Shown: positions 1 through 6,188, counted from the stretch's first letter. The stretch: 7,805 nt of DNA from Flavobacterium sp. (GCA_017984035.1 JAGOAF010000048.1:1-7805); one strand, 5' to 3'. Notes: generated by a model from the letters alone, not told the origin. Made by a program: numbers and translations.

Positions 1-393
1 CTTTGGGTAATTGATTTAGCAACCAAAACTATTTTGTTTCAATCTTTAGTAGCTCACGGAAGAAATACAGGCGAAGAATATGCTAACAATTTTTCAAATG
101 AGGCACAATCGTATAAAAGCAGTATTGGGTTTTATGCAACGGGAGAAGTATATATTGGCAAACACGGTGTTTCACTTCGTTTAGACGGACTTGAAAAAGG
201 AATTAATGATAACGCTAGAAGTAGAGGGGTTGTTATGCATGCGGCAAATTATGTGTCGGCATCATTTATAAAAAACAATAAAAGATTAGGTCGAAGTCAA
301 GGTTGCCCCGCTGTGCCAATGAATTTGTCTAAAGCTTTGATCGGAATAATAAAGGATAAAAGTGGTTTGTTTATATTTACCATCCAAAATTAA
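1..393 (+). CDS. Murein L,D-transpeptidase catalytic domain protein (YkuD_2-like), 5' end missing
   Basis: The frame is open from base 1 to TAA at 391-393, so only the last 130 residues are present and the true start is upstream of the window; the TTG at 34 is internal. Numbered from base 1, the fragment has His80 in a VMHAAN context followed by Ser99-Gln-Gly-Cys102-Pro-Ala, the His...S-x-G-C-P arrangement of the YkuD_2 branch of L,D-transpeptidases. The family forms or exchanges peptidoglycan peptide bonds through an acyl-enzyme on the catalytic cysteine, in the periplasm. The text before the motifs (LWVIDLATKT, then a HGRNTG stretch) fits the first strands of the same domain. Any signal peptide would lie in the missing part. 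The gene faces the GNAT gene with only 9 bp between stop codons and no hairpin terminator in between. Family is fairly sure; the exact reaction and substrate are inferred. Confidence 0.87.
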   Translation, partial: LWVIDLATKTILFQSLVAHGRNTGEEYANNFSNEAQSYKSSIGFYATGEVYIGKHGVSLRLDGLEKGINDNARSRGVVMHAANYVSASFIKNNKRLGRSQGCPAVPMNLSKALIGIIKDKSGLFIFTIQN

Positions 394-402
394 TTTCGCC
401 GC

Positions 403-849
403 TTATTTCATAAGATTTTTATACATTAAGAAATGTGGTCCAACTTCTTTAATTTCAAATTCGGTACCGACTATTTCGTACCCCATTTTTTTATAAAATC
501 CAACGGCAGTGGTTCGGGCGTTAAACCAAATTAAATCGGCTTTTTGAATTACACTAAATTTTTCCGCTTCACTAACCAATACTTTCCCAATGCCTTGTTT
601 TTGAAAGGAAGGGAGTACTGCCATTCCTCTAATTTGAATCGATTTTTGTGCTAGAAAATGGTTATTATCAATCTCAAATAATGAAATTACTCCAATGATT
701 TGCTTGTTTAAATAATAGCCTAAATGATGGGTGGTTTCTAATTCGTCACCTTGAAATTGACAACTTTCAATAGGTTTGCCTGATCGTAGGACTTGATGTC
801 TTACGGGATAGGTATCTTGTGCAATAATTTTTTGAATAGTGTAGGGCAT
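403..849 (-). CDS. GNAT family N-acetyltransferase
   Basis: A 148-residue protein, a usual length for a single GNAT domain. Residues 71-91 form strand 4 and motif A, with Q83-K-Q-G-I-G-K89 matching the acetyl-CoA pyrophosphate-binding Q/R-x-x-G-x-G/A loop after RGMAVLPSF. Residues about 108-128 (WFNARTTAVGFYKKMGYEIVG) are the typical motif B segment with the FYxKxGY signature. GNAT enzymes move an acetyl group from acetyl-CoA to an amine; the acceptor cannot be told from sequence. The N-terminal part (PVRHQVLR, then CQFQGDE and HHLG) resembles stand-alone bacterial GNATs of unknown substrate. No signal peptide, so cytoplasmic. The ATG at 847-849 is preceded on the coding strand by nine A's (850-858), giving an A10 run with the start codon. 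A near-match to the -7 element (TTAATTTG, 873-880, - strand) lies upstream without a clear -33. Family sure, function unknown. Confidence 0.9.
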   Translation of the reverse strand: MPYTIQKIIAQDTYPVRHQVLRSGKPIESCQFQGDELETTHHLGYYLNKQIIGVISLFEIDNNHFLAQKSIQIRGMAVLPSFQKQGIGKVLVSEAEKFSVIQKADLIWFNARTTAVGFYKKMGYEIVGTEFEIKEVGPHFLMYKNLMK

Positions 850-975
850 TTTTTTTTTGACTGAACGGTATACAAATTAAAGAGATAATAATTTCATACT
901 AAAATATTTATGAAATAATTTGTCCTGTTTGCATTCTAAATTTAAAAGGTTACTTTTTATTTTTTTGAAAAAAAC

Positions 976-1007
976 TTGCAATCATGAAAACTAATTATTT
1001 ATATTTG
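976..1007 (+). promoter_or_regulatory. Bacteroidota-type promoter for the tRNA-Gly genes
   Basis: TATATTTG at 1000-1007 is an exact match to the -7 consensus TAnnTTTG, and TTG at 976-978 lies 21 bp upstream, acceptable for the -33 element. If the final G sits at -5, transcription starts near 1012, about 8 nt before the mature tRNA end. Identified by consensus and position only. Confidence 0.75.
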
Positions 1008-1019
1008 CACCGTTGTAAT

Positions 1020-1092
<73 letters not shown>

Positions 1093-1094
1093 CT

Positions 1095-1123
1095 AAAACC
1101 TCAAATCTAATTTGAGGTTTTTT
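1095..1123 (+). terminator. Hairpin terminator between the two tRNA-Gly copies
   Basis: AAAACCTCAAAT (1095-1106) and ATTTGAGGTTTT (1110-1121) form a perfect 12-bp stem with loop CTA. The T-run 1118-1123, partly in the stem, gives the shape of a Rho-independent terminator. It begins three bases after the first tRNA. The stem is AT-rich, so read-through into the second copy is plausible. Confidence 0.75.
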
Positions 1124-1138
1124 ATTTAAATTTTTTAT

Positions 1139-1211
<73 letters not shown>

Positions 1212-1216
1212 CTTTT

Positions 1217-1245
1217 AAGCCGAAACTATTGTTTCGGCTTTTTTT
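1217..1245 (+). terminator. Rho-independent terminator after the second tRNA-Gly
   Basis: AAGCCGAAAC (1217-1226), loop TATT, GTTTCGGCTT (1231-1240): a perfect 10-bp stem followed by T's to 1245. The T-run is only on the + strand side; read on the - strand the hairpin is followed by AAAAGA. It therefore serves the tRNA unit rather than the converging pepE gene, whose stop codon (1244-1246) touches it. Confidence 0.87.
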
Positions 1246-1951
1246 ATTTTACAAAACGTAAATCGGTTCCGCTTTCTAGTTCTTCCGGTTCTTGATTTTG
1301 TCTAAAAAGGCGTGCGTTTAGATTTCCCTTTAGCACGATGGCATCTCCTTTAATATCAATCCAACTGCCTTCACGCAAACCTATTACAGGGATGGAATTG
1401 AATGCGTGAAATTCTTTGATTCGATCTTCTCTGGTTTCTCCCATATGGTTTTCGGGTCCGTCGGAGTTAATATAATGCGGATTCAAATTGAATGGAATCA
1501 TACCTAATGTTTGAAAACTTGGAGGATAAACAATAGGCATATCATTGGTAGTTTGGATGGTTAAACCCGCAATATTACTTCCGGCGCTAGTACCTAAATA
1601 CGGTGTTCCGCTTTTTAGTTTTTGTGCTAAAACTTCCATTAATTGGTTTTTGTACAATTGTGAAACCAGAACAAAAGTGTTCCCTCCACCGGTAAAAATT
1701 CCGGCAGCATTTTGAACTGCTTCTACAGGATTTGCATATTCATGAATGCCTTTGACTGCAATTTTTATTTTGGCGAAAGCCAAAGCTACTTTTGCAGTAT
1801 ATTCCTCATGGGTGATTCCGCCAGGTCTAGCGTATGGAATAAAAAGAAGGGTAGTACAATCTTTGAAATGGATTTGTAATTCAGGTAATAAATACTCTAA
1901 GTAATCACTTCCGTACACTGTTGATGTACTAGCCAATAGTAAATTTTTCAT
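1244..1951 (-). CDS. pepE: Peptidase E (alpha-aspartyl dipeptidase, MEROPS S51)
   Basis: A 235-residue cytoplasmic serine peptidase of the class I glutamine amidotransferase-like fold, which hydrolyses dipeptides with N-terminal aspartate. Visible features are the glycine-rich GGGN at 88-91, the nucleophile Ser122 in GTSAGSN, His159 in NPHY and Glu194 in REGS. These sit at a constant +2 offset from Ser120/His157/Glu192 of the Salmonella enzyme, strong support for a true and intact PepE. The start is set at ATG 1949-1951 (MKNLLLAS), where homologues begin. A longer frame from TTG 2006-2008 would add 19 residues (including WDCVPLPYQQ) that look non-coding and overlap the predicted promoter (1976-2009), so it is rejected. 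Monocistronic: convergent with the tRNA pair and divergent from the secreted-protein trio. Confidence 0.93.
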   Translation of the reverse strand: MKNLLLASTSTVYGSDYLEYLLPELQIHFKDCTTLLFIPYARPGGITHEEYTAKVALAFAKIKIAVKGIHEYANPVEAVQNAAGIFTGGGNTFVLVSQLYKNQLMEVLAQKLKSGTPYLGTSAGSNIAGLTIQTTNDMPIVYPPSFQTLGMIPFNLNPHYINSDGPENHMGETREDRIKEFHAFNSIPVIGLREGSWIDIKGDAIVLKGNLNARLFRQNQEPEELESGTDLRFVK

Positions 1952-1975
1952 CTTCAAAATCAATTGTTGGTAGGG

Positions 1976-2009
1976 TAAAGGTACACAATCCCATTTTTTA
2001 ATTAACAAA
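1976..2009 (-). promoter_or_regulatory. Probable pepE promoter
   Basis: Read on the - strand, TTTG (2006-2009) is followed after 22 bp by TACCTTTA (1976-1983), which matches TAnnTTTG except for the last base. Transcription would begin around 1971, leaving a leader of about 20 nt before ATG 1951. This also excludes the TTG at 2006-2008 as a start codon, since it lies inside the -33 element. Confidence 0.5.
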
Positions 2010-2051
2010 TTATTATCAACTCATTAGTAATTAATTTGGAGGATACTCTAC

Positions 2052-2059
2052 TACTTTTG
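2052..2059 (+). promoter_or_regulatory. -7 promoter element for the secreted-protein trio
   Basis: TACTTTTG is an exact TAnnTTTG match 34 bp before ATG 2094. The only nearby TTTG (2035-2038) is 13 bp upstream, too close for a normal -33 element, so either the promoter is weak or it relies on an activator. With G2059 at -5 the start would be about 2064, inside the inverted repeat that follows. Confidence 0.5.
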
Positions 2060-2061
2060 TG

Positions 2062-2088
2062 AACTATTTCGTGTAATTGGAAATAGTT
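2062..2088 (+). repeat. Perfect 9-bp inverted repeat in the leader of the trio
   Basis: AACTATTTC (2062-2070) and GAAATAGTT (2080-2088) are exact reverse complements separated by nine bases. The repeat covers the predicted transcription start and ends five bases before ATG 2094. There is no T-run after it, so it is not a terminator. It could be an operator for a dimeric regulator or an mRNA hairpin over the translation initiation region. Confidence 0.6.
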
Positions 2089-2093
2089 AACGT

Positions 2094-2816
2094 ATGATTC
2101 GCCTAATTTGTTTTATTCTCTTTTGGTTCACTACTCAGCTTTTTGGGCAAAGCAATGTTGTTCAAGAATGTCACGGAAAAGTGAATGCTGACATGAGTAA
2201 TTTAGAAGGAATTTATGTAATTAATTTAACGACTGAAAATGCAGCCATTACTGATTCTAAAGGCTATTTTACAATAAAAGCAGCAGTTGGTGATAGTTTG
2301 CTTTTGTCTTCGGTACAATTTAAGTCGGTTAAAAAAGCTATAACGACACAAGATCTAAACAATTTATTTTTTGTTATCATGCAGCCTATTATGAATGAGT
2401 TGAAAGAAGTGGTAGTAAAGCGACCAACCGTTTCAGCTGAGTCTTTGGGTATAATTCCTTATGGTCAGAAAAAGTATACGCCAGCAGAGCGAAAAATTTT
2501 TACGGCGACTTCTGGATTTGGAATAGATCCTTTACTTAATTTGTTTTCGGGTCGAACAGCCATGTTGAAAAAAGAGTTGGAAGTAGAGAAAAAAGAAGGC
2601 TATTTAGTCCAGCTTGAAAATCTGTTCGATAACAATCATTTTGTAAATACACTACAGATCCCTTCGGATTACGTAAAAGGGTTTTTGTACTATGCCGTAG
2701 AAAATCCAAAGTTCACAAGAGTGCTAAATACAAAAAACAGAACTTCAATAGAATTCTTGATGAGTGAATTAGCAGTGCAGTATAGAGAAATTATTGCGAT
2801 AAAAAAGAGCCGTTAA
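2094..2816 (+). CDS. Secreted protein with carboxypeptidase-regulatory-like domain
   Basis: A 240-residue protein with a signal peptide (MIRLICFILFWFTTQLFGQS, likely cut near residue 20). Residues about 26-110 look like the carboxypeptidase D regulatory-like beta-sandwich found at the N-terminus of Bacteroidota TonB-dependent receptors: HGKV..., GIYVINLTTENAAITDSKG followed by YFTIKA, then DSLLLSSVQF, ending in NELKEVVVKRP. No receptor barrel or plug follows. The remaining 130 residues are charged, without motifs I recognise (AERKIF, LLNLFSGRTAMLKKELEVEKKEGY). Stand-alone proteins of this type are common in Flavobacteriaceae and have no settled function. It is the first gene of a same-strand trio that ends in an M1 peptidase, with a 56-bp gap to the next gene. 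It probably acts in the periplasm or on the outer membrane. The family assignment rests on pattern resemblance. Confidence 0.8.
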   Translation: MIRLICFILFWFTTQLFGQSNVVQECHGKVNADMSNLEGIYVINLTTENAAITDSKGYFTIKAAVGDSLLLSSVQFKSVKKAITTQDLNNLFFVIMQPIMNELKEVVVKRPTVSAESLGIIPYGQKKYTPAERKIFTATSGFGIDPLLNLFSGRTAMLKKELEVEKKEGYLVQLENLFDNNHFVNTLQIPSDYVKGFLYYAVENPKFTRVLNTKNRTSIEFLMSELAVQYREIIAIKKSR

Positions 2817-2839
2817 ACGCTTTTGCTATTTGATTTCAA

Positions 2840-2868
2840 TTGTAATTTCAAAACAATTCCTATTTTTG
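2840..2868 (+). promoter_or_regulatory. Candidate promoter abutting the DUF6702-like gene
   Basis: TTG (2840-2842), 18-bp spacer, and TATTTTTG (2861-2868), an exact -7 match with near-ideal spacing. Only four bases separate it from ATG 2873. With G2868 at -5, transcription would start on the A of the ATG, giving a leaderless mRNA. The region is AT-rich, so a chance match is possible. Confidence 0.45.
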
Positions 2869-2872
2869 AAAG

Positions 2873-3376
2873 ATGAAAAAAATAGCACTCCTTACTTTTT
2901 TAAGTTTTTTACTTTGCAGTTTTTCGGCTGTTGAAATTCATAAGTTTTATATGGCTATTTTTCAGGTCAATTATGCTCCTGAGAAAAAAATGCTCCAAAT
3001 TACTTCTCGAATTTTTATAGACGATTTAAATCTGGCTCTTGAAAAAAAATACGGTAAAAAAATCGCTTTAGCTTCTGAAAAAGAATCTGTCGAAGATCTA
3101 GCATTACTCAAAAAATACTTTGCAGAGAATTTAATTTTTAAAGTAAACGGCCAAACAAAACCGGTTCTTTTTTTAAGTAAAGAATTGGAGGGGGACTTGT
3201 TGATTTGTTATTGTCGTGCTACTGATGTTTCAAAAATTAATTCTGTAGAGATTACCAATACTGTCTTAACACATTGGAATTCAGAACAGCAAAATATTTT
3301 GCATTTCAATGCATTGGGTGAAAAGAAAACGTTTCTTTTTACAGCTTCCAAAAAAACGGAAGTGTTAAAATTCTAA
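2873..3376 (+). CDS. Exported DUF6702-like protein
   Basis: A 167-residue protein with a signal peptide (MKKIALLTFLSFLLCSFSA, cleavage near residue 19); the Cys15 context is not a convincing lipobox. The mature part starts VEIHKFYMAIFQVNYAPEKK and continues with LQITSRIFIDDLNLALEKKYG, a pattern I associate with DUF6702, a family of uncharacterised exported Bacteroidota proteins often found beside M1 peptidases. The rest alternates predicted strands (LIFKVNGQTKPVLFLSKE, LLICYCRATDV, SVEITNTVLTHW) and suggests a compact beta-rich domain. I see no catalytic motif. It lies 56 bp after the preceding gene and 56 bp before the M1 peptidase gene, so co-transcription is likely, though a promoter-like sequence abuts its start. 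A role as accessory or partner of the peptidase is inference from position. Family name moderately sure. Confidence 0.82.
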   Translation: MKKIALLTFLSFLLCSFSAVEIHKFYMAIFQVNYAPEKKMLQITSRIFIDDLNLALEKKYGKKIALASEKESVEDLALLKKYFAENLIFKVNGQTKPVLFLSKELEGDLLICYCRATDVSKINSVEITNTVLTHWNSEQQNILHFNALGEKKTFLFTASKKTEVLKF

Positions 3377-3432
3377 TTAATATTAGTCATTTTGTTTTAA
3401 ATCATTATTTTCACAAGCTAAAATTACCCGAA

Positions 3433-5676
3433 ATGAAAAAAATCGCATTATTATTCCTATTGCCAATAATTACATTGGCTCAAGAGAAGCCCGCTGTCGT
3501 TACTCCAAAACAAACCGGAAAGTACGATACTAATAAGTTCAGTCAGATGTACGATTTGTTGGCTACACCAAATATGTATCGTTCAGCTTCAGGTGCGCCT
3601 GGACCAGCTTATTATCAACAACAAGCTGATTATAAAATTAATATTGAATTGGACGATAAAAATTCAAAATTAATGGGGTCTGAAACGGTAACCTATACCA
3701 ATAATTCACCGGATACATTAGAGTATTTATGGGTGCAATTGGATCAAAACCAACAAGCTAAAACCTCTCAAACTCCTTTGGCAGAAAGCCAAAGAATTGA
3801 CCAGGTTTTGCCCGCAGAAAAATTTGCTTCGGATTATTTAAAACAAAAACCAGATCGTGGATTTCATATTGAATATGTGAAAGATGTAAAAGGCGCGCCT
3901 TTGTCTTATACAATTAACCAAACGATGATGCGAATTAATTTACCAGTTCCAATGAAGCCAGGTACTACCTTTACTTTTTCTACAAAATGGTGGTATAACA
4001 TTAATAATTACAGAAAAGAAGGGGGTCGTTCAGGTTACGAAGCTTTTGAAAAAGACAGTAATAAAATTTATGTAATTGCACAGTTTTATCCAAGAATGGC
4101 TGTGTATAATGACGTAGAGGGATGGCAAAATATGCAATTCTGGGGAACAGGAGAGTTTGCCTTGCCTTTTGGAAATTTTGATGTAAATATTACAGTTCCT
4201 GCTGACCATATTATTGAAGCTACTGGAGAGTTAACCAACCGTGCTGAGGTATTTACCCCAGAACAATTAAAACGATATGAATTGGCACAAAGAACCTTTG
4301 ATAAACCAGTTGTAATTGTTACCCAAGAAGAAGCAACTGCAGCCGAAAAAGGATTTTCAGACAAGAAAAAAACATGGAAATTTAGTGCTAAAAATGTAAG
4401 AGATTTTGGGATTGCCTCTTCAAGAAAATTTATTTTTGATGCTATGGCGGTGAAATTAAGTACTAAAACGGTAATGGCTACTTCTGTTTATCCAAAAGAA
4501 GCAAATCCGTTATGGGGAGAAACTTCTACACGTACTGTAGCACATACTTTAAAAAGCTATTCGTCTCATACATTTGATTATCCTTATCCAAAAGCGGTTT
4601 CTGTTTCGGCAGAAGATCAAGGAATGGAATACCCAATGATTTGTTGGAATTTTGGGCGCCCTGATGAGAATGGCGTAACAAGTGAGCAAGTTAAAAACGG
4701 TATGATAGGAGTTGTTGTTCATGAAGTGGGTCATAACTTTTTTCCAATGATTGTGAATTCAGATGAACGTCAATGGTCATGGATGGATGAAGGCTTAAAT
4801 TCATTTATGGAGTACATGGCAGAACAAGAATTAGGAACTAATTTTCCTTCAAGACGTGGTCCAGCTAAAAATATTGTTCCCTACATGAGTGGTGATCAAA
4901 AATTTTTAGAGCCAATTATGTCTAACTCTGAAACTATTTATCAGTTTGGTAATAATGCTTACGGAAAACCGGCAACTGGATTAAATATTTTGAGAGAAAC
5001 CATTATGGGGCGTGAATTATTTGATCATGCTTTTAAAGTATATGCCAACAGATGGAAATTCAAACATCCAACACCAGAAGACTTTTTTAGAACAATGGAA
5101 GATGCTTCAGCTTTTGATTTGGATTGGTTTATAAGAGGATGGTTTTACTCCACTGATTTTGTAGATATTGGTGTAGAAGATGTGAAACAATATTATGTTT
5201 CTGAAACAGCAACTTCTGATTTAAAAGATGTGAAAGTGAGAAAAGGCCGTTTTGGTTTAGATAAAGGACCTTTTGTGTATTTAGTTTCCGGACAAAATAC
5301 AGAGTTGAATCCAAAAGATAAAAAAGCATTAAAAATCGAAGATGTTAAATTGCTTTCTGACTATGTGGATCAAAATCTATCTGCTGAAGAAAAAGCTAAT
5401 TTGAAAGCGCCAAACTATTTTTACGAAGTGACTTTTAACAAACCGGGAGGAATGATCATGCCAATTTTAGTTGAATTGACTTATGAAGATGATTCAACAG
5501 AAAGTTTTAAATATCCAGCTCAAATTTGGAGAAAGAATAACGATACGGCACGAAAAGTGTTTGCTACTCAAAAAGCGGTGAAGAAAATTCAAATTGATCC
5601 AAAATTGGAAACGGCAGATATTGATGTTACCAATAATACTTGGCCAAAGCAAGAAGTGAAATCGAAATTTGAATAA
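3433..5676 (+). CDS. M1 family zinc metallopeptidase (secreted aminopeptidase-like)
   Basis: A 747-residue gluzincin peptidase with a signal peptide (MKKIALLFLLPIITLA, cleavage near residue 16), so periplasmic or beyond. Residues about 60-280 form the N-terminal beta-sandwich. The catalytic domain has the zinc motif H430-E-V-G-H434, then 18 residues to Glu453 (WMDEGLN), the exact HExxH-x18-E of family M1. Gly397-Met-Glu-Tyr400 stands where many M1 aminopeptidases have GxMEN, keeping the glutamate that recognises the substrate amino group, and Tyr510 (NNAYGKP) is the likely transition-state tyrosine. All key residues are present, so it should be active in removing N-terminal residues from peptides, probably for nutrition. 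The C-terminus shows no obvious type IX sorting domain. Last gene of the trio, closed by a strong terminator. The ATG is supported by the signal peptide. Substrate range unknown. Confidence 0.95.
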   Translation: MKKIALLFLLPIITLAQEKPAVVTPKQTGKYDTNKFSQMYDLLATPNMYRSASGAPGPAYYQQQADYKINIELDDKNSKLMGSETVTYTNNSPDTLEYLWVQLDQNQQAKTSQTPLAESQRIDQVLPAEKFASDYLKQKPDRGFHIEYVKDVKGAPLSYTINQTMMRINLPVPMKPGTTFTFSTKWWYNINNYRKEGGRSGYEAFEKDSNKIYVIAQFYPRMAVYNDVEGWQNMQFWGTGEFALPFGNFDVNITVPADHIIEATGELTNRAEVFTPEQLKRYELAQRTFDKPVVIVTQEEATAAEKGFSDKKKTWKFSAKNVRDFGIASSRKFIFDAMAVKLSTKTVMATSVYPKEANPLWGETSTRTVAHTLKSYSSHTFDYPYPKAVSVSAEDQGMEYPMICWNFGRPDENGVTSEQVKNGMIGVVVHEVGHNFFPMIVNSDERQWSWMDEGLNSFMEYMAEQELGTNFPSRRGPAKNIVPYMSGDQKFLEPIMSNSETIYQFGNNAYGKPATGLNILRETIMGRELFDHAFKVYANRWKFKHPTPEDFFRTMEDASAFDLDWFIRGWFYSTDFVDIGVEDVKQYYVSETATSDLKDVKVRKGRFGLDKGPFVYLVSGQNTELNPKDKKALKIEDVKLLSDYVDQNLSAEEKANLKAPNYFYEVTFNKPGGMIMPILVELTYEDDSTESFKYPAQIWRKNNDTARKVFATQKAVKKIQIDPKLETADIDVTNNTWPKQEVKSKFE

Positions 5677-5685
5677 CTTATAATT

Positions 5686-5720
5686 AAAATAAAGGCTCCA
5701 GTCGGAGCCTTTATTTTTTT
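5686..5720 (+). terminator. Strong Rho-independent terminator after the M1 peptidase gene
   Basis: The stem 5686-5699 (core GGCTCC) pairs fully with 5704-5717 (core GGAGCC) around loop AGTC, 14 bp in all, and T's run to 5720. It starts ten bases after the stop codon. The flanks are A-rich on the left and T-rich on the right, so it ends + strand transcription and separates the trio from tatA. Confidence 0.93.
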
Positions 5721-5755
5721 ATGATAATTTTAAAATAGTCCGACCTGAAATTTGG

Positions 5756-5763
5756 TATATTTG
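5756..5763 (+). promoter_or_regulatory. -7 promoter element for tatA-PAP2
   Basis: TATATTTG matches TAnnTTTG exactly. It lies downstream of the terminator and 23 bp before ATG 5787, so transcription would start near 5768 with a leader of about 19 nt. No clear TTG is seen 17-23 bp upstream. Confidence 0.6.
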
Positions 5764-5786
5764 TGACCAAGAAAAAATAATTAATT

Positions 5787-6188
5787 ATGTTTGGTATAGG
5801 TGGAGGTGAATTAATATTCATCATGTTTATTGTTCTAATGCTTTTTGGATCGGATAAAATTCCTGAAATTGCTCGTACTGTTGGTAAAACAATGGCGCAA
5901 ATTAAAAACGCTACAAACGACATAAAATCTGAAATTCAAAAAGGAGCTGAAGCCAACGGATTTGACAAACAATCATTGGCTGATTTGACTGGAAATATTA
6001 CTGCAGAAATTGACAAAGCAAAAGAAAATTTGCTAGGTGATACCAATTTAGTCACTGACTTTTCTAATTCAGTAACTTCGGAAATCAAGCAAGTAGAACA
6101 AGGACTTTCTAGTATAGAAAATACAACGGAAGTTCCTGATTTGAATCAAACAGAAGCTATAGAAGGTCCAATTAAACGTCAAGGGTAA
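5787..6188 (+). CDS. tatA: Sec-independent (twin-arginine) translocase subunit, TatA/TatE family
   Basis: A 133-residue protein with TatA/B architecture. It has a short N-terminal membrane helix (residues 4-20, MFGIGGGELIFIMFIVLMLF), the hinge Phe20-Gly21, then an amphipathic helix (SDKIPEIARTVGKTMAQIKN). Family members oligomerise at the inner membrane to let TatC move folded proteins with twin-arginine signals. Glu8 occupies the polar position that is Gln in E. coli TatA and Glu in TatB, while the FG hinge is TatA-like, a mix seen in Bacteroidota. It is longer than usual (TatA is often 60-90 residues). The extra part, residues 41-115, contains three degenerate 25-residue repeats with Glu-Ile at 49-50, 74-75 and 99-100. 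No tatC is nearby. Its stop overlaps the start of the PAP2 gene by one base. Family sure; TatA versus TatB role inferred. Confidence 0.92.
   Translation: MFGIGGGELIFIMFIVLMLFGSDKIPEIARTVGKTMAQIKNATNDIKSEIQKGAEANGFDKQSLADLTGNITAEIDKAKENLLGDTNLVTDFSNSVTSEIKQVEQGLSSIENTTEVPDLNQTEAIEGPIKRQG
5907..6131 (+). repeat. Three tandem 75-bp (25-residue) degenerate coding repeats in tatA
   Basis: Residues 41-65, 66-90 and 91-115 of the TatA-like protein align without gaps. Repeat column 6 is I/I/V, column 8 S/A/S, columns 9-10 Glu-Ile in all three, column 12 K/K/Q and column 15 E/E/Q. The DNA units are 5907-5981, 5982-6056 and 6057-6131. Similarity is clear at protein level and weak at DNA level, so the duplication is old or the pattern reflects helix constraints. 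Confidence 0.55.

Noticed and set aside
34..36. TTG as the start codon of the L,D-transpeptidase gene
   Set aside because: The frame is open back to base 1 and the residues before TTG (LWVIDLATKT) fit the domain, so the gene is simply cut by the window edge.
850..1019. A small protein gene or ncRNA in the gap before the tRNAs
   Set aside because: The stretch is AT-rich with many stops in all frames; apart from promoter-like elements I see no conserved structure.
3391..3413. TTTG (3391-3394) and TATTTTCA (3406-3413) as a promoter for the M1 peptidase gene
   Set aside because: Two mismatches in the -7 element and a spacer of only 11 bp; co-transcription with the upstream genes is the simpler view.
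2873..3453. Shared N-terminus MKKIALL of the DUF6702-like and M1 proteins as a sign of duplication
   Set aside because: Similarity stops inside the signal peptide; lysine-rich starts followed by hydrophobic residues are generic.
4086..5329. Antisense reading frames (4086-4364, 4549-4734, 5129-5329) within the M1 peptidase gene
   Set aside because: They lie entirely inside a well-supported gene, have no family resemblance and no promoter; they arise from the low stop frequency opposite a coding frame.
5711..5923. Reading frame on the - strand over the start of tatA
   Set aside because: It covers the promoter and membrane helix of tatA and the T-run of the terminator, with no recognisable protein features.
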